Shown here in pieces: positions 50,325-62,161 of a stretch of 64,000 nt of DNA. The stretch comes from Macrotis lagotis. Its lineage: Eukaryota; Chordata; Mammalia; Peramelemorphia; Peramelidae. The notes under the pieces are model-generated. The model was given only the letters and a program-made list of their open reading frames with translations. It was not told the DNA's origin and made no database searches. The position numbers were made by a program, and so were the translations under genes. The number at the start of each line of letters is the position of its first letter. The stretch's first letter is position 1. Location of the stretch: positions 185,630,306-185,694,305 of the forward strand of contig NC_133661.1 in the NCBI RefSeq assembly GCF_037893015.1. The letters run 5' to 3'.

Positions 50325-50600
50325 CCCATACCTAGAATGAACTCCCTCCCACTCATCTCTACCTGTAGCAACTCTTCTTTCAGGACTCAGTTGATAGTTT
50401 ACCTTATTCATGAAGTCTTCCTTAATCCATTCCCCATATTTATCACAACTAGAAATGATCTCTCCTTCCTTCATATTAAACTATAAGAGAAGATTCCTTT
50501 GTACCTGTCGTATTCTGTTGTTATACTAGCTTACTATTATATTAAATATCTCCTGCCCTTTCTACTCTTCTGTTAGAGCAGAAACAATAGGTGTCTTATA
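50325..50600 (-). repeat. LINE-2-like 3' fragment
   Basis: Antisense pattern: ctttcaggactcagttgata, atgaagtcttccttaatcca, agaaatgatctctccttcct. Typical of LINE-2 3' ends; diverged. Confidence 0.5.
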
Positions 50601-51301
50601 ATATTTGTGTAATTTGAGTATTATTTGCATTAACTCTTTTTTGTTAGAAACAACAATAATTTAATAGCTAATAGTGATATAGCACCTTCTATGTGCCAGA
50701 TATCAAAATAATTAGAACCATGATGCCAACTAATCTCTACTACAACTTATTTTTGTTGTCTAACTCAAAAAGTGCTGCTGGAACCTCTCTTTCTAAACAT
50801 AAAAGGGCATGGAGATATTTATGGTGCTAAGAAATGAAGAATTAAACAATGATCTATTGAGTGCCTCCTTCTGAAGTCAGCTTGTTCAAGATGGATAATG
50901 TTCATGTATTTCCTTGCCTTTTAGTTTGTCCAGAAATATTTATTAAATAATTTACTGACTATATAAAAAATTAATGGCTCATATTTATCCAAGTCTTCTT
51001 TCTCTTCCAACTGTTGTTATTGTTATGTGAATATGTGTATATGTTGTTATAGGTTTTTGTGTGTATGAACATGTATTAGTGAATGCAGTTCTATGGCTTT
51101 ATCAGTGTAGGAACTTTTTTTCTTCCTTTGTAACCTATAAATAATCATCATTGACAGCTACTGGGCCATTTAGAAGTTAAAGGACTTACTTATGGCCCAA
51201 TAGCTAATATATGTCAGAGACAGAATTTGGGTCTTTCTTCCTGACTCCAAGGCTGGCCTTCTATCCTCCATACCACTTTTTTTTTCTATTACCTTCTTTT
51301 T

Positions 51302-51551
51302 TGTTTTTTGTTTTTGCAAGACAATGGGGTTAAGTGACTTGCTCAAGCAAGTGACTCTCTAGGTATGGGATATGGCTTTCAAAGGCACAAAGAGGTAGGA
51401 TGGAACCAAAAATAGAGGAGCAAGAAGAAGTATAACAAGCTCCCCATCTCAAGAAAATAATTAAGTAATTATTAAATGTCTGAGGCCAGTGAACTCAGGT
51501 CCTCCTGATTCCAGGGCTGGTGCTTTATCCACTGCAACACCTAGCTGCCCT
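51302..51551 (-). mobile_element. SINE interrupted by an inverted local copy
   Basis: The antisense WSINE1-like body is split. The left part (tttttgcaagacaatggggt) ends in ctaggta, and the right part resumes with taattattaaatgtctgagg and ends cacctagctgccc. Between them lie about 100 bases (51358-51457) that are the reverse complement of 50237-50336 at about 95% identity. Confidence 0.88.
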
Positions 51552-51559
51552 ATTAGCTT

Positions 51560-52720
51560 CTAAGGAAATATCTGGAAGATGACAGACATTACCTGAGGTA
51601 TGAAATACTTGTACTTATGATTAAAACTTCATAAACCATAAAAACCATAAAACTTCATAAACATACTTACTTTGAAAATTATTGATGAAGACAATAGTGA
51701 ACATTGTAGAAATGAAATGTAATTTGGAAAATTAATATATTCTTCATTTTAGGGGATGTATGTGATGGGGAAGAATGCTTATTCTCCTTAGATAACTTAA
51801 GAGATTGTCTTCCCTTAGGCTCCCTTCTCTTGGACTGCTATATTTTCCCCCATTTATTAGAGCAATTAACCATCCCCAAGAATTTCTACTTTGTCTCATT
51901 TTACTCCATCAGTTTTAGGAGATAACTGTCCTTTGCCCAGGACTGTCTCACAGTCTCTCCATCCTGACCATAGAGAAAACATTAAGTGAAATTCATTATT
52001 TCCCATGGATTTCTGGGTGAGAGCTGTGCACCTAACTCAGATCTGCTGGACTAGATGCAGACTCACTAGGTTTCCCAGAACAGCTTTGTCATTTATCACC
52101 TAGTTCTAAGAATAGATGTTGAGAGAAGTGCCAACATGGCAGATAAAATGTTAGGGAGCTGAAAATTAAAGAAAACAAAATGGAAATAGGATCAACAGAC
52201 TTTCTCGAAGTGGTTTGGACATATGTCAATGTAAATATATATTTGAGTCTGAGAGACTTGAGAACCATCAATTCTACCCCGGATATTGTTTTCTCAGATA
52301 AAATCCGACACTATGTTTTCTCTAAACTTAGGAACAACTGTTCCAAAGTACAGCCTATTAAAAAAAAAAGATCTAGTAACATCTTTTTTTTTTTCTCAAA
52401 GGGCAGAAAAATAACCGAAGCTCCAAATCTATTTTTATCTACCTCCTGAAGTTGGCAACTTGAAACTGGCTATCACTCTATGTTTACAGTTCTTCCTTCC
52501 TCCTCATTAGTTCCTGAAATGTTATTCCCTTGCCTTATGATTGCCTGGAGATGACCTGAGTTCTGCAAGTTGAACATAAGTTTTAGCAGGTTCTACTTAA
52601 ACTGGGAAACTTCTGAAAGAGGTCATGGCAATAGAGAGTGTATACATCTTTCAAATACTCAGCTTGCTAAATATGAAGAACTTTTATTATCAGAAGCTAA
52701 TGAACTCACCCTTCCCCCTT
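51560..52720. other. Unassigned AT-rich DNA
   Basis: No coding region, tRNA-like structure or recognisable recent repeat seen. Confidence 0.4.
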
Positions 52721-52724
52721 ATTT

Positions 52725-54410
52725 ATTTTCCAGTTACATGCAAAGATAGTTTTCAATATTCATCCCTTTGTAAGCTTTTGAGTTCCACATTTTTTTCCAC
52801 TCTCCTGTCCACCCCCTTCTCATGGCAGCAAAAGATCTGTTATAGGTTATATATATGTAAAATCGCACTTAGAAAATTTCTGTATTAGTCAAACTGTGAG
52901 AAAAACTGGAACTATGGGGGGAAAACATAAGAAAAAAACCATAAAAAAAGTTTTAAAAAGTGAATAGAGTATGCTTTGTTCTATATTCAAAATCCATAGT
53001 TTTTTCTCTGGATAGGGATGACATTTTCCTTAACAGATCTCTCAGGATTATCTTTGATCACTGAATTACCAAGAGGAGTTGAACCCATCATAGTTGATCA
53101 TCTCACAATGTTGTTATTAGTGTGTATAATATTCTCCTGATTCTGTTCAATCACTCAGCCTCAGATCATCAAGACTTTCCATGCTTTTCTGAAGTCTGGC
53201 TACTCATGATATAGAACAATAGTACTCCATAACAACACTCATATACCATAGCTTGTTTAGCCAATTAATGAGCATCCCCTCAATTCCCCCATCCTTTGCC
53301 ACTACAAAAAGCTATTATAAATATTTTTTGCATGTGTACATCCTTTCCCCCCTTTTTTTATGATCTCTCTTTGGGATATAGACCTAGTAATGGTATTGCT
53401 GGATCAGAGGGTATGCACAGTTTTATTGCTCTTTGGGCATAGTTCCAACTTGCTCTCCAGAATGGTTGGATTAGTATACAACTCTACCAACAGTGCATTA
53501 GTGTTCTAGTTTTCTCACATTGCCTCCAACATTGCTCATTTTCCTTTTTTTTTTTTTTTTATCATTTTAGCCAATCTGATAGTGTCAGGTTGTACCTCAT
53601 TCTCTAATCAATAATGTTTTGTGATATTTTCCCATAAGACTATAGACAGTTTTAATTTCTTGATTTGAAAACTGCCTGTTCATATCTTTGACCATTTGTC
53701 AATTGAAGAATATATTCTTATAAATTTGACTCAGTTCTCTGTGTATTTTAGAAATGAGACCTTTATCAGAAACACTATCAGAAAATTGTTTTCCATTGCT
53801 CTGCATTTCTTCTAATTTGATTGCATTGGTTTTATCTGTGCAAAATTTTTTTAACTTAATGTAGTCGAAATTATTCATTTTGCAATTTGTTCTCTTACTC
53901 TTTTGTTCATAGACTTCTCCCTATACCATAGATCTGACAGACTACTCCTCTTTTAATTGGCTTATACTATCATCCATTATATTCAAATCCTGAACCCATT
54001 TTGACCTTATATTGGTATAGGGTGTGAGATATTGATCTATTCTGAGTTTTTACTATATTATTTTCCAGTTTTCCCAGGAGTTTTTGTCAAATAGTAAGTT
54101 CTTCTCCCAGAAGCTAGAGTCTTTGGGTTTATCAAACAGTATATTACCATAGTCTTTTGTAATTAATCTTTTTAAAAATTTTTATTTTTTTTAAGGTAAT
54201 GGGGTTAAGTGACTTGTCCAAGGTCACATAGCTAGGTCCTCCTGACTCCAGGGCCAGTGCTCTATCCACTATTCCACCTAACTGCCTCTGTAACTAATCT
54301 ATTCTACTGATTCATTTCTCTTTTTCATAGCTAGGACCAGACAGTTTTGATGATGTTAGGTTTATAATAAAGTTTTAGATCTGATATGGTAAGTTTTTTT
54401 TTAAAGCAAT
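52725..54410 (-). mobile_element. L1 3' end, antisense, interrupted by a SINE
   Basis: Runs of marsupial L1 3'-region sequence in antisense: ttccagttacatgcaaagat, gaacaatagtactccataac, agacctagtaatggtattgc, ggatcagagggtatgcacag, tcaaatagtaagttcttctc. It is broken by a SINE at 54170-54288 and resumes with ctattctactgattcatttc. No open frame remains. Confidence 0.85.
54170..54288 (-). mobile_element. WSINE1-like SINE with internal deletion
   Basis: Antisense copy inserted in the L1. Target-site duplication tgtaattaatct / tgtaactaatct (54158-54169, 54289-54300). The middle (aattattaagtgtctgagg part) is deleted. Confidence 0.9.
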
Positions 54411-55869
54411 GGTAACTGATTAGGATCCAAGATTATCTACTAAAACATGAAGGAATTTGCAGTCTGCCTTGGTAAAAGGAATACTTTCACTGATAAAATC
54501 CCATAAACTTGAAAAACTAACATCTCATTTTTCTTTCTTGTATCTTCATCATTTAGCTTCTTATTCCCCATATTTTAAAACTAAGGCAAACTGTAACTAG
54601 AAATTACATTCTAAAAGAAGAATTTAAAAGGTATTTTCTTTTTCTATACTTTCTCCACCTCACCCAACTTTCTGAAATTTGATTAATAGAGGAAATTGGG
54701 AAATGGAAAACAGAGGTTGGTTGATGAACAAAATTTTAAAGAATAACAATCTATTTTGATTTTGACTCAGAATGTAACATTAGAAAAATATAGTTTATAT
54801 TACATCTGGTCCCATCCTTCCTTTCCATTTTTCTTACTCATACTTATTTATCAATTAATTATTACTCAATTATCTGTGTATGCTATGATCCAGTCAAATA
54901 GGCCTTCATACATAGACTTACAAACAACACTCCTTTTCCCATGTCTAGGCTTTTGTGTCTATCCCCACCATGCTTGAAACACTTTCCCTCTGTTTATCTT
55001 TATCTCTTGGAATTTTCAGTTTCCTTTATGATTCATTTCAAGGGCTCCTTTCTGCATGAGATTATCTTGGTTCTCCCATCAGCTAATATCTTCCCCCTCA
55101 AGGTTACCATGTATTTATTTTGAAATATGTTTTGTAGATCTATATGCATATATATGCATAATACACACATACAGATATGTGTCTGCACACAAATGCACTC
55201 TCTGTACCTACATACACATTTTATTTTGATACACGTGTCTATTTTGAATGTGTTTGTACATATATGCAGTGATAGTGTGTATATATGTATATATTGAGAG
55301 ATGATTATTTCTCTCTCATATTTACAATCAATTATTTGTCCTATTTTCTTGGCTAATCTCTCAAGAACAGGCAGAAAAACAAGACATTCTGATCTGCTGC
55401 TTTACCTACTAGATCAAACTTCTAAACTAAAGTGAATCTTCCTTCTGCTCAGGCTTGTATAGGAGATAAATTCTCTGAATAGACTAAGATTGGGAATGGT
55501 TTAGGAATAAATGAAGCAAAGAAAAGAAATAAATGACTTAATCAAAGATCATTTGAATAAATTCAGTTCCTCATTGTAATATTTATTCTTTCATTAATTG
55601 TCTTTCTCAGGAACACTGTTCTTCCAAAGGACATATAAGTCTTGAGTCTGACATCATGATGGTCTTTGGTTTATGAGAGAGATGGTCAAATGACCATCCT
55701 TTTATTAAAATGCTGAAATTATCAATAAAATAATTAAATTATCCAGTAATTATTTTTGAACTTTTAAAATATAGGCATATATGTATATACATATATACAT
55801 AATGCTATACATCTACATATTAATAATACATATATTTTCTTCTTTGTTATACTATAAGCTCTCTATCCT
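54411..55869. other. Unassigned AT-rich DNA
   Basis: No gene seen. It includes a possible LINE-2-like piece (about 54930-55130) and TATA/CATA-rich low-complexity stretches at 55140-55300 and 55780-55830. Confidence 0.35.
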
Positions 55870-56370
55870 CTGGACTTCAGAAAAGCCTAGAAAGACTTGC
55901 ATAGACTGATGCTGAGTGAAGTGAACACAACCAAGAAAATATTGTACACATTGATAGTAACATTGTGAGATGATCAACTATGATGGACTCAGTAACTCTC
56001 AACAGTTCAGCCATCAAGGATAATTCTAAAAGACTTGTGATGGAAAGAAAATGCCATCCATATCCAGACAAAAAACTATGGAGTTTGAATGCAGGGCAAA
56101 GCATACTATGTTTACTTTTAAAATTTTCTTTTATATTTTTTCTTTTTTTTCTCATGTTTTTCCCCCCTTTAGTTCTAATTCTTCTTTCACAACATGACTA
56201 ATATAGAAATATATTAAACACAATTGTGCCTGGTCAACCTATATCAGAATATTTGCTGCCATGGGGAGGGAGGGTGGTAGAAAAAATGTGGAACTCAAAA
56301 ACTTAGAAAAGGATGAATGTTGAAAACTATCTTTGCATGCAATTGGAAAAAAAGAAAATAAATTAAATTA
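55870..56370 (+). mobile_element. L1 3'-end fragment, sense
   Basis: 5'-truncated L1 end: actgatgctgagtgaagtga, aagaaaatattgtacacatt, gttgaaaactatctttgcat, then an A-rich tail near 56345-56370. It is opposite in orientation to the L1 at 52.7-54.4 kb. Confidence 0.8.
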
Positions 56371-57756
56371 GACAATAAGTCTATGAAGGTAGGAGTTATT
56401 TAACTTTTATCTTTGCCCCTCAAGCAAAGTACTCAACATATAGTAGGAACTTAAAGATTGATTTATTGATTGACTAAATACCATACTTTAAGGTTTACAA
56501 CGCACTTTTCAGATATTATTTCCTCTTGATCCAAGGACTCTGTAAGGTAGGTAGTTCAAGCATATGTGCATTGAATAGGTTAGGAAGCTGAGGCTCATTT
56601 CTTGTGGGATTTACATATAGTCATATGACTAGTAAGTACTTGACATTTTATCTAGAAGGGAATGATTCGCAGGAAAATGCAAATTAGATTTATCTTGGAA
56701 TGCCATAATAGATAACTGTTGCTGCTTCTTGTCCAACTCTTACTGGTCCCAGTTGAGACTGGAATGGTTGGCTATTTACTTTTCTAGCTCATTTTACAGA
56801 TGTGGAACTGAAACAAACAGGGTTAAGTGACTTGCCCAGGGTCACACAGATAATGAATATCAAGGATCTGAAGCTGGAGTTGAACTCAGTTCACTTGGAC
56901 TCAGTTAAATGATCACACAATGTATGCCAAACAGAATAGTTTATATTTTATTTTCAAGGCAATAGGGAGTCATTGAAGTTTGCAGAGAAATGGAGAGACA
57001 TATTAGACCTCAAGTTTAGGAAAATTGCTTTGGCACCTCTTTGTAGGATGGATTGGAGAGGATAAAGGCTGAAAGAAGGGAGATTTTTGCAATAATCCAG
57101 GCAAGAAGAGGTGAGTGCATATACTGTGGTTATTGTTTTGGTTTGTTTATTTTTAAGTGGAGAGGAGACCCTTGCAAAGGATACTGTGGAGGTAGAATTG
57201 GTAAAATTTGGCTACTGAGTCAATGATAAGTCCTATTTCAAAAATCTGGAAAGGATGAATATAGATAACCAGTATAATTTTGTGAATAATGTAAGAATGA
57301 GTTGTAGAAGCCAGGAGGAGAAATGAAGATTAATTTGTGGAGGAGATTATCAGGTACAGAAGAGGCGGTAGAGACAGAAAAGAGATTGTACTAAAAAAAA
57401 AATCAATTCTCTAGTTTTTCACTGTGATAAGAGCCTAGTCAAGGTCACCTGACTTAGGCAAGTCACAACTCCTTTTTGTCTCAGTTATCTCATCTCTAAA
57501 ATGGAGATAATGATATTACCTATCTTCCAGGATTGTTGTGGAGATCAAATAAGATTTAATTGTAAAATGCTCTGGTACATGGCAGAGTTATATAAATGTT
57601 ATTGTTGTTATTATTATTATTATTATTATTATTGACTTTTGCTTGAATTAGTCTCCGTAATCTTTATGCTGCTGCTCCAATAAGAAGTTAAATGAAGGGA
57701 ATATAGAAGGGCAGAGGTAGTGGGGCAGGCTAGTGTAATGAGAGACTGAGCCAGCA
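56371..57756. other. Repeat-rich intergenic DNA
   Basis: No gene. It contains old MIR/CORE-like pieces (about 56460-56660 antisense; 56815-56905 antisense with ggttaagtgacttgcccagg; about 57440-57600 sense with cagttatctcatctctaaaa) and a (TTA)n run at about 57605-57632. Confidence 0.5.
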
Positions 57757-57883
57757 AGAACAGCTAGGTAGTCCAGTAGAATCAGGAGAACTTGAGGTCA
57801 AATCTAGCCTCAGACATTAACTGTGTGGCCCTGGGCAGGTCACTTAACCTAGATTGCCAACAACAACAACAACAACAACAAAA
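57757..57883 (+). mobile_element. Diverged tRNA-derived SINE with (CAA)n tail
   Basis: Sense copy: acagctaggtagtccagtag, gtgtggccctgggcaggtca, then a CAA repeat tail (57858-57880). Short head and body deletions. Confidence 0.8.
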
Positions 57884-58438
57884 AGTGCACCTGGGAACTT
57901 GTCAATGATCTCAGGTCTGAAAAGCACATGCATTGTGACACTGGTAGAATTTCCGGTCAAAGAGACTGGGGAACCTGCTTCTGGGAGAGTCATGATGGAA
58001 TGTACCTTGAAGAGACTTTGGAGCTTGCAAAGATATTCTATAACTGATTCTGGTTTGATAAGCACGTGCTGAATAGGAGTTTCTTTGATTAGCTGTGTTT
58101 GTGTAACCTTAACTAGGGGTGAGGTACATTCAAAAAGCACTAGCCAACCTTATTCCTTCTCTTCCAATTGACTTCTTGCTTTATGGAATCCAGTGAGAGA
58201 AAAGAGTCAGTTTAAGAGGGGAGAAGCTGCTCCAACCAAGGCCAACATGTAACCGATTTCCCTTTTCTACCCTCTGTCCTTAACTATATTGGGGGACCCA
58301 GCAAAGGGTTAATCATGAGTGAGAGAAGTGCTTCCCAGATGACCTGGATGGAGAAATGGATAGAAGTCACTTGTGAATGAGTGTCTAGGATGATAATGAA
58401 TTTAAAGTTATTGGGTTTAGTTAGAAATACATTGGCGT

Positions 58439-58587
58439 GGGGCAACTAGGTGGCACAGTGGATACAGCACTGGCCCTGGAACCAGGAGGACCTGGGTTCA
58501 GTGACCTCAGACATTTGATACTTACTAGATATGTGACCTTGGGCAAGTCACTTAACCTCCTTGCCCCCCCCCATGAAAAAAAGAAAA
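58439..58587 (+). mobile_element. WSINE1-like SINE
   Basis: Sense copy (gcaactaggtggcacagtgg) with a body deletion after gggttca, a C run in the tail, and short flanking repeats acattggc / gcattggc. Confidence 0.85.
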
Positions 58588-61500
58588 GCATTGGCACTGA
58601 GTCTTGAGCCATAAGATTAAATAGGTGATTACCCTAACTGATTGGGACCACAGATGAGAAGATACACAAAGTCTATACTGGCCACCAATAAAAAGTGAAG
58701 AAACTAGATACATGAGCAACAAAGTAAATTGAACATGTCTGTAAAAAATGAAGTTATGAATTTCAGGATAATAGAAATTGAAAAACAAAAAGTTTAATCT
58801 CAAGACTTGCTATATCATTTTTACTATAATCATTGTCTTAAACAGAATGCTTTTTGTTGTTTAACCTTTCATGTTCCTGCTTTATACTTCTCTGTATTCT
58901 TCTATAAGATTCAGGATAATGTCAGACACATGGTAAAAACTGAATATATATTTGCTGAATAAATAATATAAAGCTGAACCAAAGCACCACCACTTAGACT
59001 CAGTTTCTCTAAGGAATTAGACTGACAAAAAGGTTCTTGCTGGGATACAGTCTTACAACCAGGTTGTGATGAGACTCTCCCTCCCCAGTGGTAGAACCAT
59101 TATAGATTTGGCAGGCTAAACAGAGAAATGTCCAGAATTGGAGTTATGTCTTTTTTTCCCATTCCCCTCTTCTTAATGTTCAACATAGCACAGGCCAAGG
59201 AAAGAGAGAAATGGTTTTCTTTCATTTTTCTTCTATTCCAAGTCAGAGTGAAGGTTCTATCAGAGTACTACCTTACTTCCCCTGCCACCCAGTCCTAAAT
59301 ATGACCCTGGGACTCCTGTTTTTATTACCCACTGGATAATATATATATCTGAAATCCAATCCCTTGTTTTGCTCCATGTGTTTGGGAAATTACTTTGTCC
59401 CTATCCAACACTGGCCACTCCTAACTCCCTCCCCATTTCCCCCATTCCAGGTTTAGTTGAGCTACAAAGGAAACATTCATAGGGTGAGAAAGACCCAAAC
59501 ATCTTCCAAACCAACGGAATTATTTGGAGCTGTTGTCTACCAGAACCACAGGACAAGGATTGGGTAAGAACAGACTCTGGAGAGTCAAGGCTTGACTTTG
59601 CTAGGGACTGAGGGTCCAGGAAAAGGTAGATAAAAGTGACACTAGGGAGAGGAAGTCAAGGCCATGGTGGAAAAAGGGAGGGAGCAGGGGACCTGCCAGC
59701 CTGTAAAGGAAATATTTCTGAAGAGTCACTGTGTGTGAGAAAAATGCTGGTTAGAGATTAAGAGAAGAACAAAGCAAGATGGGAATATATGATGGAGCCT
59801 TACCTTCAGGAGGCTTTTACTTGATCACTTCCCAACTCTGTTTACTCTTCCATCAGTACGTTCCCTGATCTCTTAGGTATCAGGTATCAGCATGCTTTAT
59901 GTCTTCTGAGCTCTGTCCTGGGTGTAGAATCTATCTTGTCAGTTAGAGAAATGAAAACTTTGAGAGTAATAATGAAATACCTCTTTTTTTACTCTTTTTA
60001 TTTCCGGGGGCTAGGGGAATTGGGGTTAAGTGACTTGCCCAGGGTCACAAGTTAATAAATATCAAGAATCTGAGGCTAGAGTTGAACTCAGATTCTTCTA
60101 AAGCCAATGTTTTATTATTCTCTGTGTCACTTTCCTATGTTTTTACTTTAGTATGTATTTATTTCTACTGTATTTATGGGATACCATAAAATTGTAAGGC
60201 AGGTTTAAGTGGAGAGTTTTTAGGAAGGAATAAGGAATCTAGGATGGTAAGGATAGGAGTGATTCCCAGCAACATACTAATAAGCACAACTTAGATGAAA
60301 TGGGACATTACTTTTGGAGGTGGAAGAAAGCAAGAATGGGGTGTCCTGATGGCAGTTATGACTTGGTTCTCTCTCTCCATAAAAATCATGACAGCCTAGT
60401 ACCTTGGTATGCTAGTTAGTTAGGAATAGGGCTGCTTAGCTTGGAAACTGTCAGCTCCTAGGACTAGAATAGAATTACTTTTATTTCTTGGCTACAGTTT
60501 CTTGGAGCTGGGATGCCTCAACTTTGTGATCTGTGAATCTATTATATTTTATACTTTTTTTCATTGGTTGGTAGCAAAGTCCCTTTTGGGAAAAACCAGG
60601 CAAAGCAAAGCAATACAAAATGAAACAATCTGCTTCAGATGAACTATAGAGAAGAAAGGGTGCAACCTTTGAGAAAGAGAAACCATGCTAAGGATGACTT
60701 CAGATTCCCTTGAGGACCAGTCAAAGGTTGCTTATCATGAAAAAGACAGGAAGAAGTTGCTATTCTAGCAGCAATGGGATACAAGCTTGCCTAGTAGTAG
60801 AGAGAAGTAGAGAAGTCCCTAGGAAGGACTGGATTTGGGCTCGAGTTTCAAATATTGGCTTCCTTCTTGGACTATGTCTTTACAACCATGGAGGGTCAGA
60901 GAAAAGTGGATTTGGAGTCAGAAGACATGGGTTAGAATTCTGACTTTGTTATTTATTATTTGTGTGACCTGTGTGACAAGTTACTTATCTCTGCAAAAAA
61001 AAGGCATAGATTGGGTAAACTCTCAGGTTCTAAATTTATTGTCTTATGTGATTATGCACAAGTCACTTTATCTCCAAGTCTCATATTCTTCAGCTAATAA
61101 GTAGAGATGATGATAGAAATGGTATAACTTGACAAAATTTTTGTGATGTCAGTTCTGGAATCAGGAATATCTGAATCCAAATCTGAACTCAGATCCTTAT
61201 CAATGTCTGGGTAAGCCATTTACCTGTTTGCCTCAGTTTCTTTGATTGTAAAATGTGGTTCATAATAGTACCTGTCTTGCAAGGTTGTAGGGAGATCTAA
61301 ATGAAATAACTATAAAATGATTAGCACAGTAGAAGGTGCTTAAAAGACACTTGTTCCCTTTCCCTTTCTTTCATCTATAGAATGAGGACCTTGGACTAGA
61401 TGGTTTCCTAAGGTCCTTTCCAGTTCTAAATCTATAATCAATATTTTATTTCTTTCCTATTCTTCACTTTACCATATTTGTGGTGCCTATTCTGGTTCTC

Positions 61501-61620
61501 TGTATGCTTAATAAATGTTATTTACACATTGCAGATCCTGAATTAAGTGAAAATAATAACATGACATAGGAGTCAAAGGAGGGGATCATACTGAAGAATA
61601 CCAATATTTTTTCTCTTCAC
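58588..61620. other. Intergenic DNA left of the RNase-type pseudogene
   Basis: No intact gene. It holds an old antisense SINE (about 60010-60110), MIR-like pieces (about 60905-61000 and 61150-61440), and at 59450-59561 a stretch followed by the good donor gg|gtaaga that could be the old untranslated first exon of the RNase gene downstream. That last point is speculative. Confidence 0.35.
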
Positions 61621-61622
61621 AT

Positions 61623-62161
61623 TTCTTCTATCTGCTCTATTCCCATTTTTTCCATCTCCTTTGCTCCCTTTTCGAACTGTTTCTGGTGTTGTGGGCAGCA
61701 GCCAGGATCCTGGCCGCTGAAATGATTCCCTCTAGTTTCACTATGCATCAGTGGTTGGAAAAGCAGCACTGGCAGTTCCCTAACCCCAATGTCTCTAGCC
61801 TCCAGTTCTATTTCATTAAAGAGATGGGACCTATCAATATACACCTTATATTTTGCAAAAAAGAATAATAACTTTCTGCATGACCAGATCCAGAATATCA
61901 GTGATGTTTGCCAGCTTCATAATATTACCTGTAAGAATGGTATAACTCACAACTGTTATGATAGCTTTAACAGTGATTCCAATCACCAAATGCAATCTCA
62001 TTAGCACTGCTCCCAATTACAGCTACCAAGGTACTCTTATCAATGCACATTTTGTAGTGATCTGTGATCCTTCCCAACCACATGACTCCCTGAAGGATCC
62101 ATTGCTTCCTGTGCATCTGGATAAGACCCCTGCCATAAGTTACTCCCACTCCCCAACTTGA
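61623..62161 (+). pseudogene. RNase A-superfamily pseudogene (RNASE6/7/8 type)
   Basis: Family marks appear in order across three frames. A Leu-rich, signal-like stretch without a visible ATG (61650-61720) is followed by [12 protein letters not shown] with the equivalent of catalytic His12 (CAC 61767-61769), then FCK with the equivalent of Lys41 (61854-61859). After a frame change comes [19 protein letters not shown] and ITCKNG; after a second change near 61950-61980 come [17 protein letters not shown] and PVHLDK with the equivalent of His119 (CAT 62114-62116). Of the eight family cysteines, the equivalents of Cys26 (now Phe) and Cys95 (now Tyr) are gone, so two disulfides are lost. The CDP...LLPVHLD ending is most like RNASE6/7/8. 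These are secreted, often antimicrobial ribonucleases, and in human RNASE7/8 lie beside ARHGEF40. Frameshifts and lost cysteines make this copy dead; sequencing error is an alternative for the shifts only. Confidence 0.85.

Noticed and set aside
18239..58590. tRNA genes suggested by the repeated ggttcaaatc-type B-box words
   Set aside because: They lie in the tRNA-derived heads of SINE copies that have A tails and target-site duplications, not in free tRNA genes.
60835..61104. Open frame near 60.8-61.1 kb as part of an RNase-type gene
   Set aside because: The translation lacks the CK..N.F, CKNG and PVHLD words, and the region is partly MIR-like.
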